From: Magnetovibrio sp.
Lineage (GTDB): Bacteria; Pseudomonadota; Alphaproteobacteria; Rhodospirillales; Casp-alpha2
Length of the DNA: 32,934 bases
Reading direction: 5' to 3'
Assembly (NCBI GenBank): GCA_002709525.1
Contig: PARE01000019.1
Span: 17,948 to 50,881, forward strand
In this document: positions 1 to 8,508 of the stretch, piece by piece
How the letters are laid out: each line of letters starts with the position of its first letter
Position numbering within the stretch: position 1 is the first letter of the stretch
Position numbers and translations under genes: made by a program
Notes under the pieces: generated by a model
What the model saw: the letters and a program-made list of their open reading frames with translations, nothing else
Database searches by the model: none
Told to the model about the DNA's origin: nothing

Positions 1-233
1 TCAAAATGATGTTCAGTAGGGGTAGAAACAATTACGCCATCAATTGGCTCCGCGGCCAAAAGCGTCTGAAGATTTGGGAACACAGGCACATCCATATCGT
101 CACCAAGCTGCTTCCCGCTGAGTGCCGGATCCGCGATAGCAACCAAAATTGTATCCACTGAATTGATAATTGCGCTGGCATGACGCCGGCCGATAACACC
201 ACCACCGGCGATGGCCAATTTGACTGGGCTCAT
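1..233 (-). CDS. Gfo/Idh/MocA-family NAD(P)-dependent oxidoreductase, N-terminal part (truncated by window edge)
   Basis: Minus strand from ATG at 233 reads MSPVKLAIAGGGVIGRRHASAIINSVDTILVAIADPALSGKQLGDDMDVPVFPNLQTLLAAEPIDGVIVSTPTEHHF with no stop to the edge: Rossmann GxGxxGxxH and the late V(S)TPTxxH motif. Not in the ORF track because it runs off the window. Confidence 0.85.
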   Translation of the reverse strand, partial: MSPVKLAIAGGGVIGRRHASAIINSVDTILVAIADPALSGKQLGDDMDVPVFPNLQTLLAAEPIDGVIVSTPTEHHF

Positions 234-597
234 AAACAGTCCTTTCTGAGAATCCACATAAAAATGCTGATCATCAGTTTATACCCTGCGGGTTCATCGC
301 TTCGTCACTATTACATTGTCATAGAGTTTACCAGCAGCATGAAGTTGCACTGGTAACGATGCATCCGGCCCAACAGTATACCGCGTATCCTCAGAAACAT
401 CCGCATAACACATCCACGTGGTAGCCATAGATAAAATTTGATCATAAATTTAAGATTTCTAGGTATTTTGGGACCTAGATAAGATTTAGAGACCAGCCGG
501 GTTCATATAATATCTTTTTATAACTCGAGCGCCGATCACGACACTGATTCATATCAATCTGACAGCACCCAATGATCTGTTCTGCCGCAAACTTTGG

Positions 598-1614
598 TCA
601 CTTCATACCCATGGTCTCTGAAAAACCATTCGGTTCGTAGATGACGATAGAGGACCCTGTTCTGTCGATGTCGAAATGGACCTCCGTAAGTCTCGACAAC
701 GCGTTTCGGACACTCTCGTGATATTCCGGGTCGACGTAAAATAAGATAAAACCACCGCCCCCTGCACCCAACAGCTTGCCTCCACGCGCGCCCGCCTCGC
801 GGGCCGACTCATAGATCTCGTCAATTTCCGGTGACGAGATCTCGTCCGCTAGCTGTCTTTTCGCACACCACGTTTCGTGCAGCATCTCCCCAAGCTCGGA
901 AACCGGCCGGGCTTCATCAAGAAACAGCGTTTCAGCCTCATCAACAAGCTTCGTAATCCGCCGTATATCCGCGCTGCGTTTTTCCAAATTAGCAATCTTT
1001 TTCTGAGCGATTTGTGGCGCGTAACGGGAAATTCCAGTGAAAAACATCATTAGGTTGCCAATCAAATTACTCAGCCGCGCTGAATTGATGATCAGTGGCG
1101 TTACCGAGAACCCAATATCCGGTCCAAAATCGATATGATTTATTCCACCGTAGGCTGCCCACACTTGATCCTGAGAGCCAACATGTTCGTGTAAAACCTC
1201 TTGTTCTAAGTGAATCGCATTTTCCGCCAGTCGCCGTTTATCAATCATTCGACCGCAAAATGCCGAATAGGCGTTCAACAAACCAATCGTAAACGAAGAG
1301 CTTGATCCAATACCAGAGCGCGCAGGAAGATCGCCGTCGTGGTGGATTTCTAGTCCGACCTTTGGTTCCTCCTGCTGCAAAATAGCACGAACCGAGGGGT
1401 GCTGAATCTCAGACATCTCATTGACGAGTTCTATCGAACTGTAGACGATCCGGTGCTTATGCTCGAAGAACGGCGGGAGTTCGCGTATCGAAATGTAACA
1501 GTACTTGTTGATGGCGAACCCACAAACCTTGCCGCCATAACGCCGATACCAGGCCGGATAATCGGAGCCGCCACCGAATAGAGAGATGCGATAGGGGGTG
1601 CGACTGACAATCAT
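598..1614 (-). CDS. GHMP-family sugar kinase, D-glycero-D-manno-heptose 7-phosphate kinase (HddA)-like
   Basis: MIVSRTPYRISLFGGGSDYPAWY start, PARSGIGSSSSFTIGLLNA ATP loop, GGKLLGAGGGGFILFY C-terminal GHMP motif; start overlaps upstream NTase stop. Confidence 0.8.
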   Translation of the reverse strand: MIVSRTPYRISLFGGGSDYPAWYRRYGGKVCGFAINKYCYISIRELPPFFEHKHRIVYSSIELVNEMSEIQHPSVRAILQQEEPKVGLEIHHDGDLPARSGIGSSSSFTIGLLNAYSAFCGRMIDKRRLAENAIHLEQEVLHEHVGSQDQVWAAYGGINHIDFGPDIGFSVTPLIINSARLSNLIGNLMMFFTGISRYAPQIAQKKIANLEKRSADIRRITKLVDEAETLFLDEARPVSELGEMLHETWCAKRQLADEISSPEIDEIYESAREAGARGGKLLGAGGGGFILFYVDPEYHESVRNALSRLTEVHFDIDRTGSSIVIYEPNGFSETMGMK

Positions 1615-2345
1615 ATCAGATCTCTCGCTCCAATCAGTCGGCCGGCATCACGTAGACTGTCCGGGGTGCCTATATCGATGAACGAGGTATCTTTAGGGAC
1701 AAAACCAAGAATTGGACCGAGAACACCGCGACGCAGTAGGTCATGCTCTAGAGATTCACCAGCGTTAGCATCCAAAGCATCTAACGCCGATCTTGAGAGA
1801 AGGTAGTTACCAGCGCTAATCAGGTTAGGGCCGATATCGTCTCGACCCTGCTCTCTCGACGGAAAGGTTAGAACCCCGTCCGTATCAATCTCCACCACGT
1901 CGAAACGAGCACTATCCAAAACAGGCACACAGAGCATTGAAATGCTTGCGCAAGATTGCCGATGTCGTTCAACAAACCCACAGAGGTCAGCTGCCAGCCA
2001 GGTGTCGCCGTTCATGACCAATACCGGATCGCTGCATAGTTTCTGCCGGGCAAATCGCACAGCCCCCCCTGTCCCTAAGGGTTCTGGCTCTATGCTCAAT
2101 TCCACATCCATTTCACTACCGATGTGCTTCCGCACCCGGTCGGCGAGATGCCCTAGGCACAGTACGAATCTCTTAACACCGAATTGTCGAAGTCTACTTA
2201 GTTGTATATCGAGAAACGCGGTGCCATTAACAGGAGCAAGTATTTTTGGTGTATCGCCAAGAACGCCTCGAATACGCGTTCCTCTCCCTCCAGCAAGGAT
2301 CACCACGTCTATGTCCGACATGCAGTCTCTTGCCATCAATCGCAC
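1611..2345 (-). CDS. Sugar-1-phosphate nucleotidyltransferase, heptose-1-phosphate guanylyltransferase (HddC)-like; alternative starts at 2336 or 2321
   Basis: VVILAGGRGTRIRGVLGDTPKILAPVNG nucleotidyltransferase signature, EPLGTGGAVRFA, VMNGDTW, FIDIGTPDSL. Confidence 0.82.
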   Translation of the reverse strand: MRLMARDCMSDIDVVILAGGRGTRIRGVLGDTPKILAPVNGTAFLDIQLSRLRQFGVKRFVLCLGHLADRVRKHIGSEMDVELSIEPEPLGTGGAVRFARQKLCSDPVLVMNGDTWLAADLCGFVERHRQSCASISMLCVPVLDSARFDVVEIDTDGVLTFPSREQGRDDIGPNLISAGNYLLSRSALDALDANAGESLEHDLLRRGVLGPILGFVPKDTSFIDIGTPDSLRDAGRLIGARDLI

Positions 2346-3322
2346 TCTCGAGCCACAACTGAACGGCAGTGGTCAAGCAAAAAGGCGACTGACTCCTCAA
2401 AACTGTGCTTTGGCTGCCAACCCGTCTGTTCATCAAATTTTGATGTGTCAGGAATTTGCAATGTCACATCGGCGGGACGCAGTAGCATCGGATCCTGCTC
2501 TGTCACTATCGGACATTTAGCCATACCCCTCAAGGTCTCCAGAAACTCGCCAACCGTGATCGATGTCGTGCCGCCAATATTATAAACCTCTCCCGGCTTG
2601 CCTCTCTCTATCGCGACCCAATAGGCCTCCATGGCATCGCGGACATCTATCAACGTGCGCACCGAATCCAAGTTCCCGTGTCGCAAGACTGTCTGCTTTC
2701 CATGCTCAATCCGCGCAACCTGGAGCGCAAACGCGGTGGAGAATAAATCTGCCCGCCTTGGGTTTATGTAGGAGAACATTCTCGTGCGAACGATCTTCAT
2801 GCCGTAACTTCTAAAATAAGTCGCCCCGAGAAAATCCTGTGTAACTTTGGATACGGCATAAGGGCTGGTGGGGTTTATAAGGCACGTCTCATCAATGGGT
2901 ACATTTTGCGAATCGACTTGTCCATAAACTTCAGAGGTAGAGCAAAGCTGCAGAGTAGGATCGAGTTCGGCGCTCCGCACCGACTCCAAAAGATTGGCTG
3001 TGCCCATCACGTTGTTACTAAGGACAGAGAGCGGCGTATCGAAACTAGCTCTGACATTGGCGTGCGAAGCAATATGAAAGATCAAATCTGGCTTGACTAT
3101 CTTCAAAGTAGAGAGGACCGAGCTAAAATCGGTCAGGTCACATTCGTGAACCCTAACGCGTTCATGGCAATATTCCATATTGCGCTGGGTCGTGGCGCTG
3201 TGCCACCGAGATATCCCATGCACGTCAATTTCTGGATGGTTGTCAACTAGATAGTCGGCCAGATAGCTACCACCAGACCCTGCGACACCGGTGATCAAAG
3301 CTGTTTTAAGTTTGGATACCAT
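2336..3322 (-). CDS. Extended SDR, GDP-mannose 4,6-dehydratase-like NDP-sugar dehydratase
   Basis: ALITGVAGSGGSYLADYL Rossmann motif, CSTSEVYG (retains T-x-E dehydratase-type residues), NPTSPYAVSK (YxxxK), HGNLDSVRTLIDVRDAMEAYW. Confidence 0.8.
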   Translation of the reverse strand: MVSKLKTALITGVAGSGGSYLADYLVDNHPEIDVHGISRWHSATTQRNMEYCHERVRVHECDLTDFSSVLSTLKIVKPDLIFHIASHANVRASFDTPLSVLSNNVMGTANLLESVRSAELDPTLQLCSTSEVYGQVDSQNVPIDETCLINPTSPYAVSKVTQDFLGATYFRSYGMKIVRTRMFSYINPRRADLFSTAFALQVARIEHGKQTVLRHGNLDSVRTLIDVRDAMEAYWVAIERGKPGEVYNIGGTTSITVGEFLETLRGMAKCPIVTEQDPMLLRPADVTLQIPDTSKFDEQTGWQPKHSFEESVAFLLDHCRSVVARECD

Positions 3323-3351
3323 CTCACGTGCACCTGACGAAATGCGGTCGT

Positions 3352-4299
3352 CTATACGTTACCGTACATACTATTGCGGATCATCCTATACCCCTTCCTC
3401 AATTCTTTGATGCCGTTTTCAAGAGAATATGCAGGCTTGAACCCGGTCGCCTCAATTTTAGCATTGGAAACGAGGTAATCGCGCTTATCCGGATCCTGAC
3501 CTATAGGAGAATCCAGATAGACAAACTCCGGAAACTGCGAATGAATCTTTTCGCACAATTCAAGTTTAGTCAGATTAGCATCAGATAAACCCACATTGTA
3601 GGCCTCGCCTTTCATCGTTTCAAAATTGTCGATTCCGTGAAGGAAAGCCCTGGTGACATCACGCACATGGATGTAGTTGCGCCGAAAATTCCCATCGAAG
3701 ACGACAACAGTGCGATCATAGACCGCCCTGTAGACAAAATCGTTAACCAGCAAATCTATGCGCATGCGGGGCGCCATACCGAACACCGTGGCAAGGCGGA
3801 AGCTGATCGCGTTATCTCTTGCCAACAACCGCTCTTCTATCATTACCTTTTGGCGGCCATATATCGAGATCGGGCGAAGAGGAGATTCTTCAGTGCAAAA
3901 AGTATCCGTCCCGCCGATCCCGTAACCACTATTGGTAATAGGCATCAACACCCATTGCCCAGGTGATAACAAATCAAGAAGCATTGTCTGCGCATCAAGA
4001 TTGATGGAGTTGGCTCCAACTGGATCCTTCTCACACAAGGGCGCACCGACAAGTGCTGCCAATGGGATGACGATATCCTTATTTACCACCAAGTCCTTGA
4101 GCAACTTCTCATTACGAGCATCACCATTTATCACGTCAAACGCAGGATGCGCGCAATAATGTGCAAGGGAGTTCTGCTTGAACATAAAATTGTCGAGGAC
4201 GCTGACGCGAAAACCACGTGCCAAGAACTCTCCGACCATAATTGAGCCGAGGTACCCAGCACCGCCCGTGATCAGCACAGATCTGTTTTCAGGGTGCAT
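3352..4299 (-). CDS. NAD-dependent epimerase/dehydratase (SDR) family protein; ORF can extend to 4344
   Basis: RSVLITGGAGYLGSIMVGEFLARG, ITNSGYGIGG, SIYGRQK (YxxxK), RNYIHVRDVTRAF. Confidence 0.8.
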   Translation of the reverse strand: MHPENRSVLITGGAGYLGSIMVGEFLARGFRVSVLDNFMFKQNSLAHYCAHPAFDVINGDARNEKLLKDLVVNKDIVIPLAALVGAPLCEKDPVGANSINLDAQTMLLDLLSPGQWVLMPITNSGYGIGGTDTFCTEESPLRPISIYGRQKVMIEERLLARDNAISFRLATVFGMAPRMRIDLLVNDFVYRAVYDRTVVVFDGNFRRNYIHVRDVTRAFLHGIDNFETMKGEAYNVGLSDANLTKLELCEKIHSQFPEFVYLDSPIGQDPDKRDYLVSNAKIEATGFKPAYSLENGIKELRKGYRMIRNSMYGNV

Positions 4300-4334
4300 T
4301 GCATCATTACCTTCTTTATCAAACCAAAACGGTA

Positions 4335-5525
4335 TTACCTGCAAGTTTCATCCATAACTTGCCGGAAACGGTTGATTTGTGGCGCTAGGTCTCGCGGGTG
4401 ATTGCCAACAAAAAAACCATGATCATGAGCAATATTTGCGTTAGTCAGCTCTCCCACGGCCTCGATGTCATAGTATTTGACGACATCATGACGCATGATA
4501 TTTCCCCCAGTGATCATCCGAAATCCGATGGAGGCTTCGCCTAGCGCGGTGAAAACCTTATTCCTATCAAAGCCAAATGCGGGATTCAGTATAACGGGGA
4601 ATGAAAAAGACGAACTGACTCCATTCTCACGGGGTATAATAAAGCGTTCGTCGCCTGAAAAGAGCTTTTTGAATAAAGCTAGATTCTTACGTCGAGCGAT
4701 CGTCATACCTGGTAATTTTTGCAACTGCCGAAGACCAATCGCCCCACTGAACTCAGTGGGACGCACGTTATAGCCGGGCAGAATAAACCTATAAGACTCG
4801 TTGAAATCGTCGTTCTTGGGCTTAAACAGCCGGGACGGTCGGGGAATATCCCGGGTCCAGCCATGTGCACGCATGGCCAGCAGCAAATGATGAAGCTCTT
4901 CGTCATCTGTAAGTACCATACCGCCCTCCATGGTGGCGATATGGTGAGAGAAAAAGAAGCTAAAGGTGCTGACATCACCGAATGTGCCGGTTTTTTGCGA
5001 ACCGAGTTCTGCGTCCGCCGACTCGCAGTTGTCTTCCATGAAAATTAGGCCATGACTATCGGCAAAATTACGCAGCGAATCTAGGGCCGCAGGGTTTCCA
5101 AGAATTGATACGCCGACAAGCAAACGGGTTCTTGGGGTCAGTGCTTTTTCAAGCTCAGAGACATCAATATTAAGGGTCTCGAGTTCCACATCGACGATCC
5201 GCATTTTTAGGCCATATTGCTGCAATGGGTGGTAGGTGGTAGCCCATGCTATGGCCGGCACGATTGCCTCGTCTCCTCGAAGCAGTGGTTTTTCCTGTCT
5301 GAAGAAAAGACTGGCAACAGAGAGCAAGTTGGCCGACGAGCCGGAATTGACCATAACAGCGAAACGTTTGCCAAAATAGCGGGCAAAGGCTTCCTCGAAT
5401 TCGGCCACACACGTCCCCATTGTGAAGCGATCCGAGGCGATAACCTCTTCGATTGCGTGAATTTCAGCATCATCCCAGGAACTGGCAGCAAGATCAAAAA
5501 ACAGTGGTTCTATCATGGTTGTCAA
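4335..5525 (-). CDS. DegT/DnrJ/EryC1-fold PLP enzyme, ColD-like sugar 3-dehydratase
   Basis: GKRFAVMVNSGSSANLL, EDNCESADAELGSQKTGTFGDVSTFSFFFSHHIATMEGGMVLTDDEELHHLLLAMRAHGWTRDIP; His where DegT aminotransferases have the PLP Lys; C-terminal GNIMRHDVVKYYD...HGFFVGNHPRDL. Confidence 0.85.
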   Translation of the reverse strand: MTTMIEPLFFDLAASSWDDAEIHAIEEVIASDRFTMGTCVAEFEEAFARYFGKRFAVMVNSGSSANLLSVASLFFRQEKPLLRGDEAIVPAIAWATTYHPLQQYGLKMRIVDVELETLNIDVSELEKALTPRTRLLVGVSILGNPAALDSLRNFADSHGLIFMEDNCESADAELGSQKTGTFGDVSTFSFFFSHHIATMEGGMVLTDDEELHHLLLAMRAHGWTRDIPRPSRLFKPKNDDFNESYRFILPGYNVRPTEFSGAIGLRQLQKLPGMTIARRKNLALFKKLFSGDERFIIPRENGVSSSFSFPVILNPAFGFDRNKVFTALGEASIGFRMITGGNIMRHDVVKYYDIEAVGELTNANIAHDHGFFVGNHPRDLAPQINRFRQVMDETCR

Positions 5526-5542
5526 AGCCGTCGCATCCTCAC

Positions 5543-6610
5543 TTAAAATGGCCCCTTGAACTCTATCTGATACGCTAGTTCGGCCTGATCAGGTTTGGGC
5601 TGCCACCCTGTACTCTCGGGACGCACCATGGCATATGCCTTTTGCGAAATGGTCGTGGGGTTTGGATAAAAAACCTTCTCCAGCGATGATGTCGTAGGGC
5701 ACGTCACAGGAGCGAATCCCATTCTCTGAATAGAAATCTGTTCGCTTGGATAAAGTGACTCTGCGACGCGTGCGGCAATTTCCGCACTCATGCCGCACGA
5801 AGTCCAGGCGTTGTCGACAATCAGAAGTCGTCCCGTACGCCGCGCAGACTCCAGGATTGTCTCTATATCCAGCGGCGCAAGCGAGATAGGATCAATAACC
5901 TCCGACGATATACCTACATGCGCCAAAATTTCTCTGACACGGAGGCATTCGACCACCATGTTGGAAATGCCGACAATCGTAATGTCGTCGCCGACAGCGC
6001 AAACCCGTGCCCTGCCTAGAGGTTGTTCAAACGGCGCCTCCTGAACGAAAGCCCTGGTATAATAGAGCATGCGATGTTCAACAAACAGAACCGGATTATC
6101 GTTGCGAATGGCCGAAATCATGCACCCCTTAGCGTCATGGGCATTGGAGGGAGCGACGATAATCAGGCCTGGTATGTGCGCGAATAGTGAATAAAGAGAT
6201 TGCGAGTGCTGTGGTCCTTGACCCCAGGACTTGCCGATAATTGAGCGGACCACCATCGGGACCTTGACCGCGCCACCAAACATATAGCGAGACTTTGCCG
6301 CCATGTTGATGAGTTGATTAGCACAAAGGGTCAGGAAATCCATGCGAATATGGACATGGATAGGGCGCAAGCCAGCCATAGCGGCACCAATGGCAACACC
6401 GGTCATGGCATCTTCAGACAGAGGAGTGCTAAAAACGCGCTCGCTTCCGTAGATCTCCCGCAAACCTTCCGTCGACCCTAAAATGGCCTTGTGATCGTCC
6501 ACATCCATGCCGAATAGAATAACATTCGTATCACGTTCCATTTCCTGACTGATGGCCTCACGGATTGCCTCACCATACCCGAGTTCTCTTCGTATGTCAG
6601 GCGAGGACAT
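5543..6610 (-). CDS. Alpha-ketoacid dehydrogenase/transketolase-like ThDP enzyme, E1 beta subunit
   Basis: Start at MSSPDIRRELGYGEAIREAI; RVFSTPLSEDAMTGVAIGAAMAGLRPI, GQGPQHSQSLYSLFAHIPGLIIVAPSNAHDAKG, NPVLFVEHR. ORF track extends to 6709 but this start overlaps the E1-alpha stop. Confidence 0.85.
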   Translation of the reverse strand: MSSPDIRRELGYGEAIREAISQEMERDTNVILFGMDVDDHKAILGSTEGLREIYGSERVFSTPLSEDAMTGVAIGAAMAGLRPIHVHIRMDFLTLCANQLINMAAKSRYMFGGAVKVPMVVRSIIGKSWGQGPQHSQSLYSLFAHIPGLIIVAPSNAHDAKGCMISAIRNDNPVLFVEHRMLYYTRAFVQEAPFEQPLGRARVCAVGDDITIVGISNMVVECLRVREILAHVGISSEVIDPISLAPLDIETILESARRTGRLLIVDNAWTSCGMSAEIAARVAESLYPSEQISIQRMGFAPVTCPTTSSLEKVFYPNPTTISQKAYAMVRPESTGWQPKPDQAELAYQIEFKGPF

Positions 6611-7565
6611 GGTCAAAGAGTTCTTGTTCAGGAGGGAAAGGACTGGCCTCGGCAAAAGCGACGGCATCTGCGATCTGACGCTCAACCGTACGTTGGATAT
6701 CTTCAACATCCTCGCAAGAAAGCCTACTTTCGAGGTGCTTTAAGGCGTCCCGCTCCCGCCAGATAGTATCTGTCTTTATGGATCGGTAAGGAGCATCTGT
6801 ATCCTGCAAAGGACCGACGTGTTCATGCCAACGGTAGGTGTGACAGTGCATGAACTTAGGGCCGTCACCATCCCGAATTTTCTCGGCAAAGGCTGCCGCA
6901 ATCTCACGGATTTCGAATATATCCGAGTCCTCAGTCTCCTGGTAACCGATCCCGTATCCTTCAACACGTTGGCCAAGGGCCCGGCTTGCCCACCGTTTAT
7001 CTATCGGATTGTGGATCGCTACACCATTGTTTTCGCAAACAAACAATATTGGCAAATCGTGGAGCGCGGAGAAATTCAGGCTCTCATAGAACACACCCTC
7101 TTCTGTAGCTCCATCACCCATAAAACATACGATGATATTATCTCTACCTCTCAGTTTTTCTGTCAACGCATAGCCGAGAGCGACCGGAATGTTGCTAGCG
7201 ACTACCGCTGAAGTTCCAATTACCTTCGCTTCGATATCGATGAGATGCATAGAGCCGCCCTTTCCACGTGCGCATCCATCGATTTTACCAAACAGTTCCG
7301 CCATCATGGCCTTGAGATCACCACCTTTAGAGAGATAAAGTGCATGGCCACGATAGGTACCTGAGACCCAGTCATCATTTCGAAGAACATCGCATACCCC
7401 CACGGACACGGCTTCCTGACCGATAGACAAATGAATCGGGCTCTTGATGCAATCCGTCGGGTACAGTTCGGCGATCCGCTGTTCCGTCCTTCGGATCAAG
7501 CACGTCGCCCGATACAGCCTTCGAAAGTCGTGTTGATTCAGATGCTCGTTTGAATAAGAAGTCAT
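6597..7565 (-). CDS. Thiamine pyrophosphate-dependent dehydrogenase E1 component, alpha subunit (alternative GTG start at 7640)
   Basis: IHLSIGQEAVSVGVCDVL, GTYRGHALYLSKGGD, ThDP motif GDGATEEGVFYESLNFSALHDLPILFVCENN, GKGGSMHL. Confidence 0.87.
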   Translation of the reverse strand: MTSYSNEHLNQHDFRRLYRATCLIRRTEQRIAELYPTDCIKSPIHLSIGQEAVSVGVCDVLRNDDWVSGTYRGHALYLSKGGDLKAMMAELFGKIDGCARGKGGSMHLIDIEAKVIGTSAVVASNIPVALGYALTEKLRGRDNIIVCFMGDGATEEGVFYESLNFSALHDLPILFVCENNGVAIHNPIDKRWASRALGQRVEGYGIGYQETEDSDIFEIREIAAAFAEKIRDGDGPKFMHCHTYRWHEHVGPLQDTDAPYRSIKTDTIWRERDALKHLESRLSCEDVEDIQRTVERQIADAVAFAEASPFPPEQELFDHVLA

Positions 7566-7767
7566 GCTAATGTTGGAATTAAATATGTCATAGCAGGCTT
7601 GTATATCCTTAGGCTGGCGCCATTGAAAGGTTCTGTCCACACAAATGAGTTTCGCTTGTTCAGGAAATCAACGCCGTGTACAAGCTTACGCTCAATACGT
7701 GTCATAGCTTTTCAGGGACCTTTCATATCGTGGTTGGCGGGCAGGCAAGTCCTATAGGAACGACTGA

Positions 7768-8508
7768 ATGAAAGTTACGTTGCTCGCGCTCACCCTAAAC
7801 GAAATCGAGGGAGTAAAGGTCATCCTACCACAGATAGATCCGTCCTGGGTCGATCAGATCTTGGTTATTGACGGCGGATCAACCGACGGCACCATCGAGT
7901 GGGTTAAAGATAACGGCTACGACGTCTACATTCAAAAAAGAAGCGGCATAAGGTATGCTTATTTTGAGACCCTCGATTTGCTTGACGGCGACATCATCGT
8001 CACCATCAGCCCCGATGGCAATTGCGCCCCAGAATTCATTCCTGCATTAATCGACCAGATTCGAAAAGGAGACGATCTCGTCATCGGATCGCGATATCTC
8101 GGCGAAGCAAAAAGTGAGGATGACGATGCGATTACCGCTTTTGGGAATTGGATGTTTACGCGAATTGTGAATATCCTCCACGGAGGCAATTATACGGATG
8201 CTTTAGTGATCTATCGCGCGTTCCGAAAAGATTTAATCTATCAACTCGATTTGCATCGTGGCGATGCCTACGAACTACCCGAGCGTTTGTTCGGAACGAC
8301 CATAAGCTGGGAGCCCTTGATGTCGGTGCGTGCTTCCAAGGCAGGTAAGAAGGTCTCTGAGTTGCCGGTGGGAGAGCCGCCACGTATTGGTGGCGAGAGA
8401 AAACTTCAAGTCTTCAGGTGGGGCGCGGCTTTCCTATTCCAGTTTGCCCGGGAGTTATGGTTCTGGCGTAAACCAAAAACAAACCACCCCTCGATGGTTC
8501 GTCGTTGA
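7768..8508 (+). CDS. Glycosyltransferase family 2, dolichol-phosphate-mannosyltransferase-like
   Basis: LLALTLNEIEGVKVILPQI, ILVIDGGSTDGT, DLVIGSRYL, GGERK. Confidence 0.82.
   Translation: MKVTLLALTLNEIEGVKVILPQIDPSWVDQILVIDGGSTDGTIEWVKDNGYDVYIQKRSGIRYAYFETLDLLDGDIIVTISPDGNCAPEFIPALIDQIRKGDDLVIGSRYLGEAKSEDDDAITAFGNWMFTRIVNILHGGNYTDALVIYRAFRKDLIYQLDLHRGDAYELPERLFGTTISWEPLMSVRASKAGKKVSELPVGEPPRIGGERKLQVFRWGAAFLFQFARELWFWRKPKTNHPSMVRR

Noticed and set aside
1942-2520. 192-aa plus-strand ORF opposite the NTase and SDR genes
   Set aside because: Spans two real minus-strand genes; composition typical of an antisense frame.
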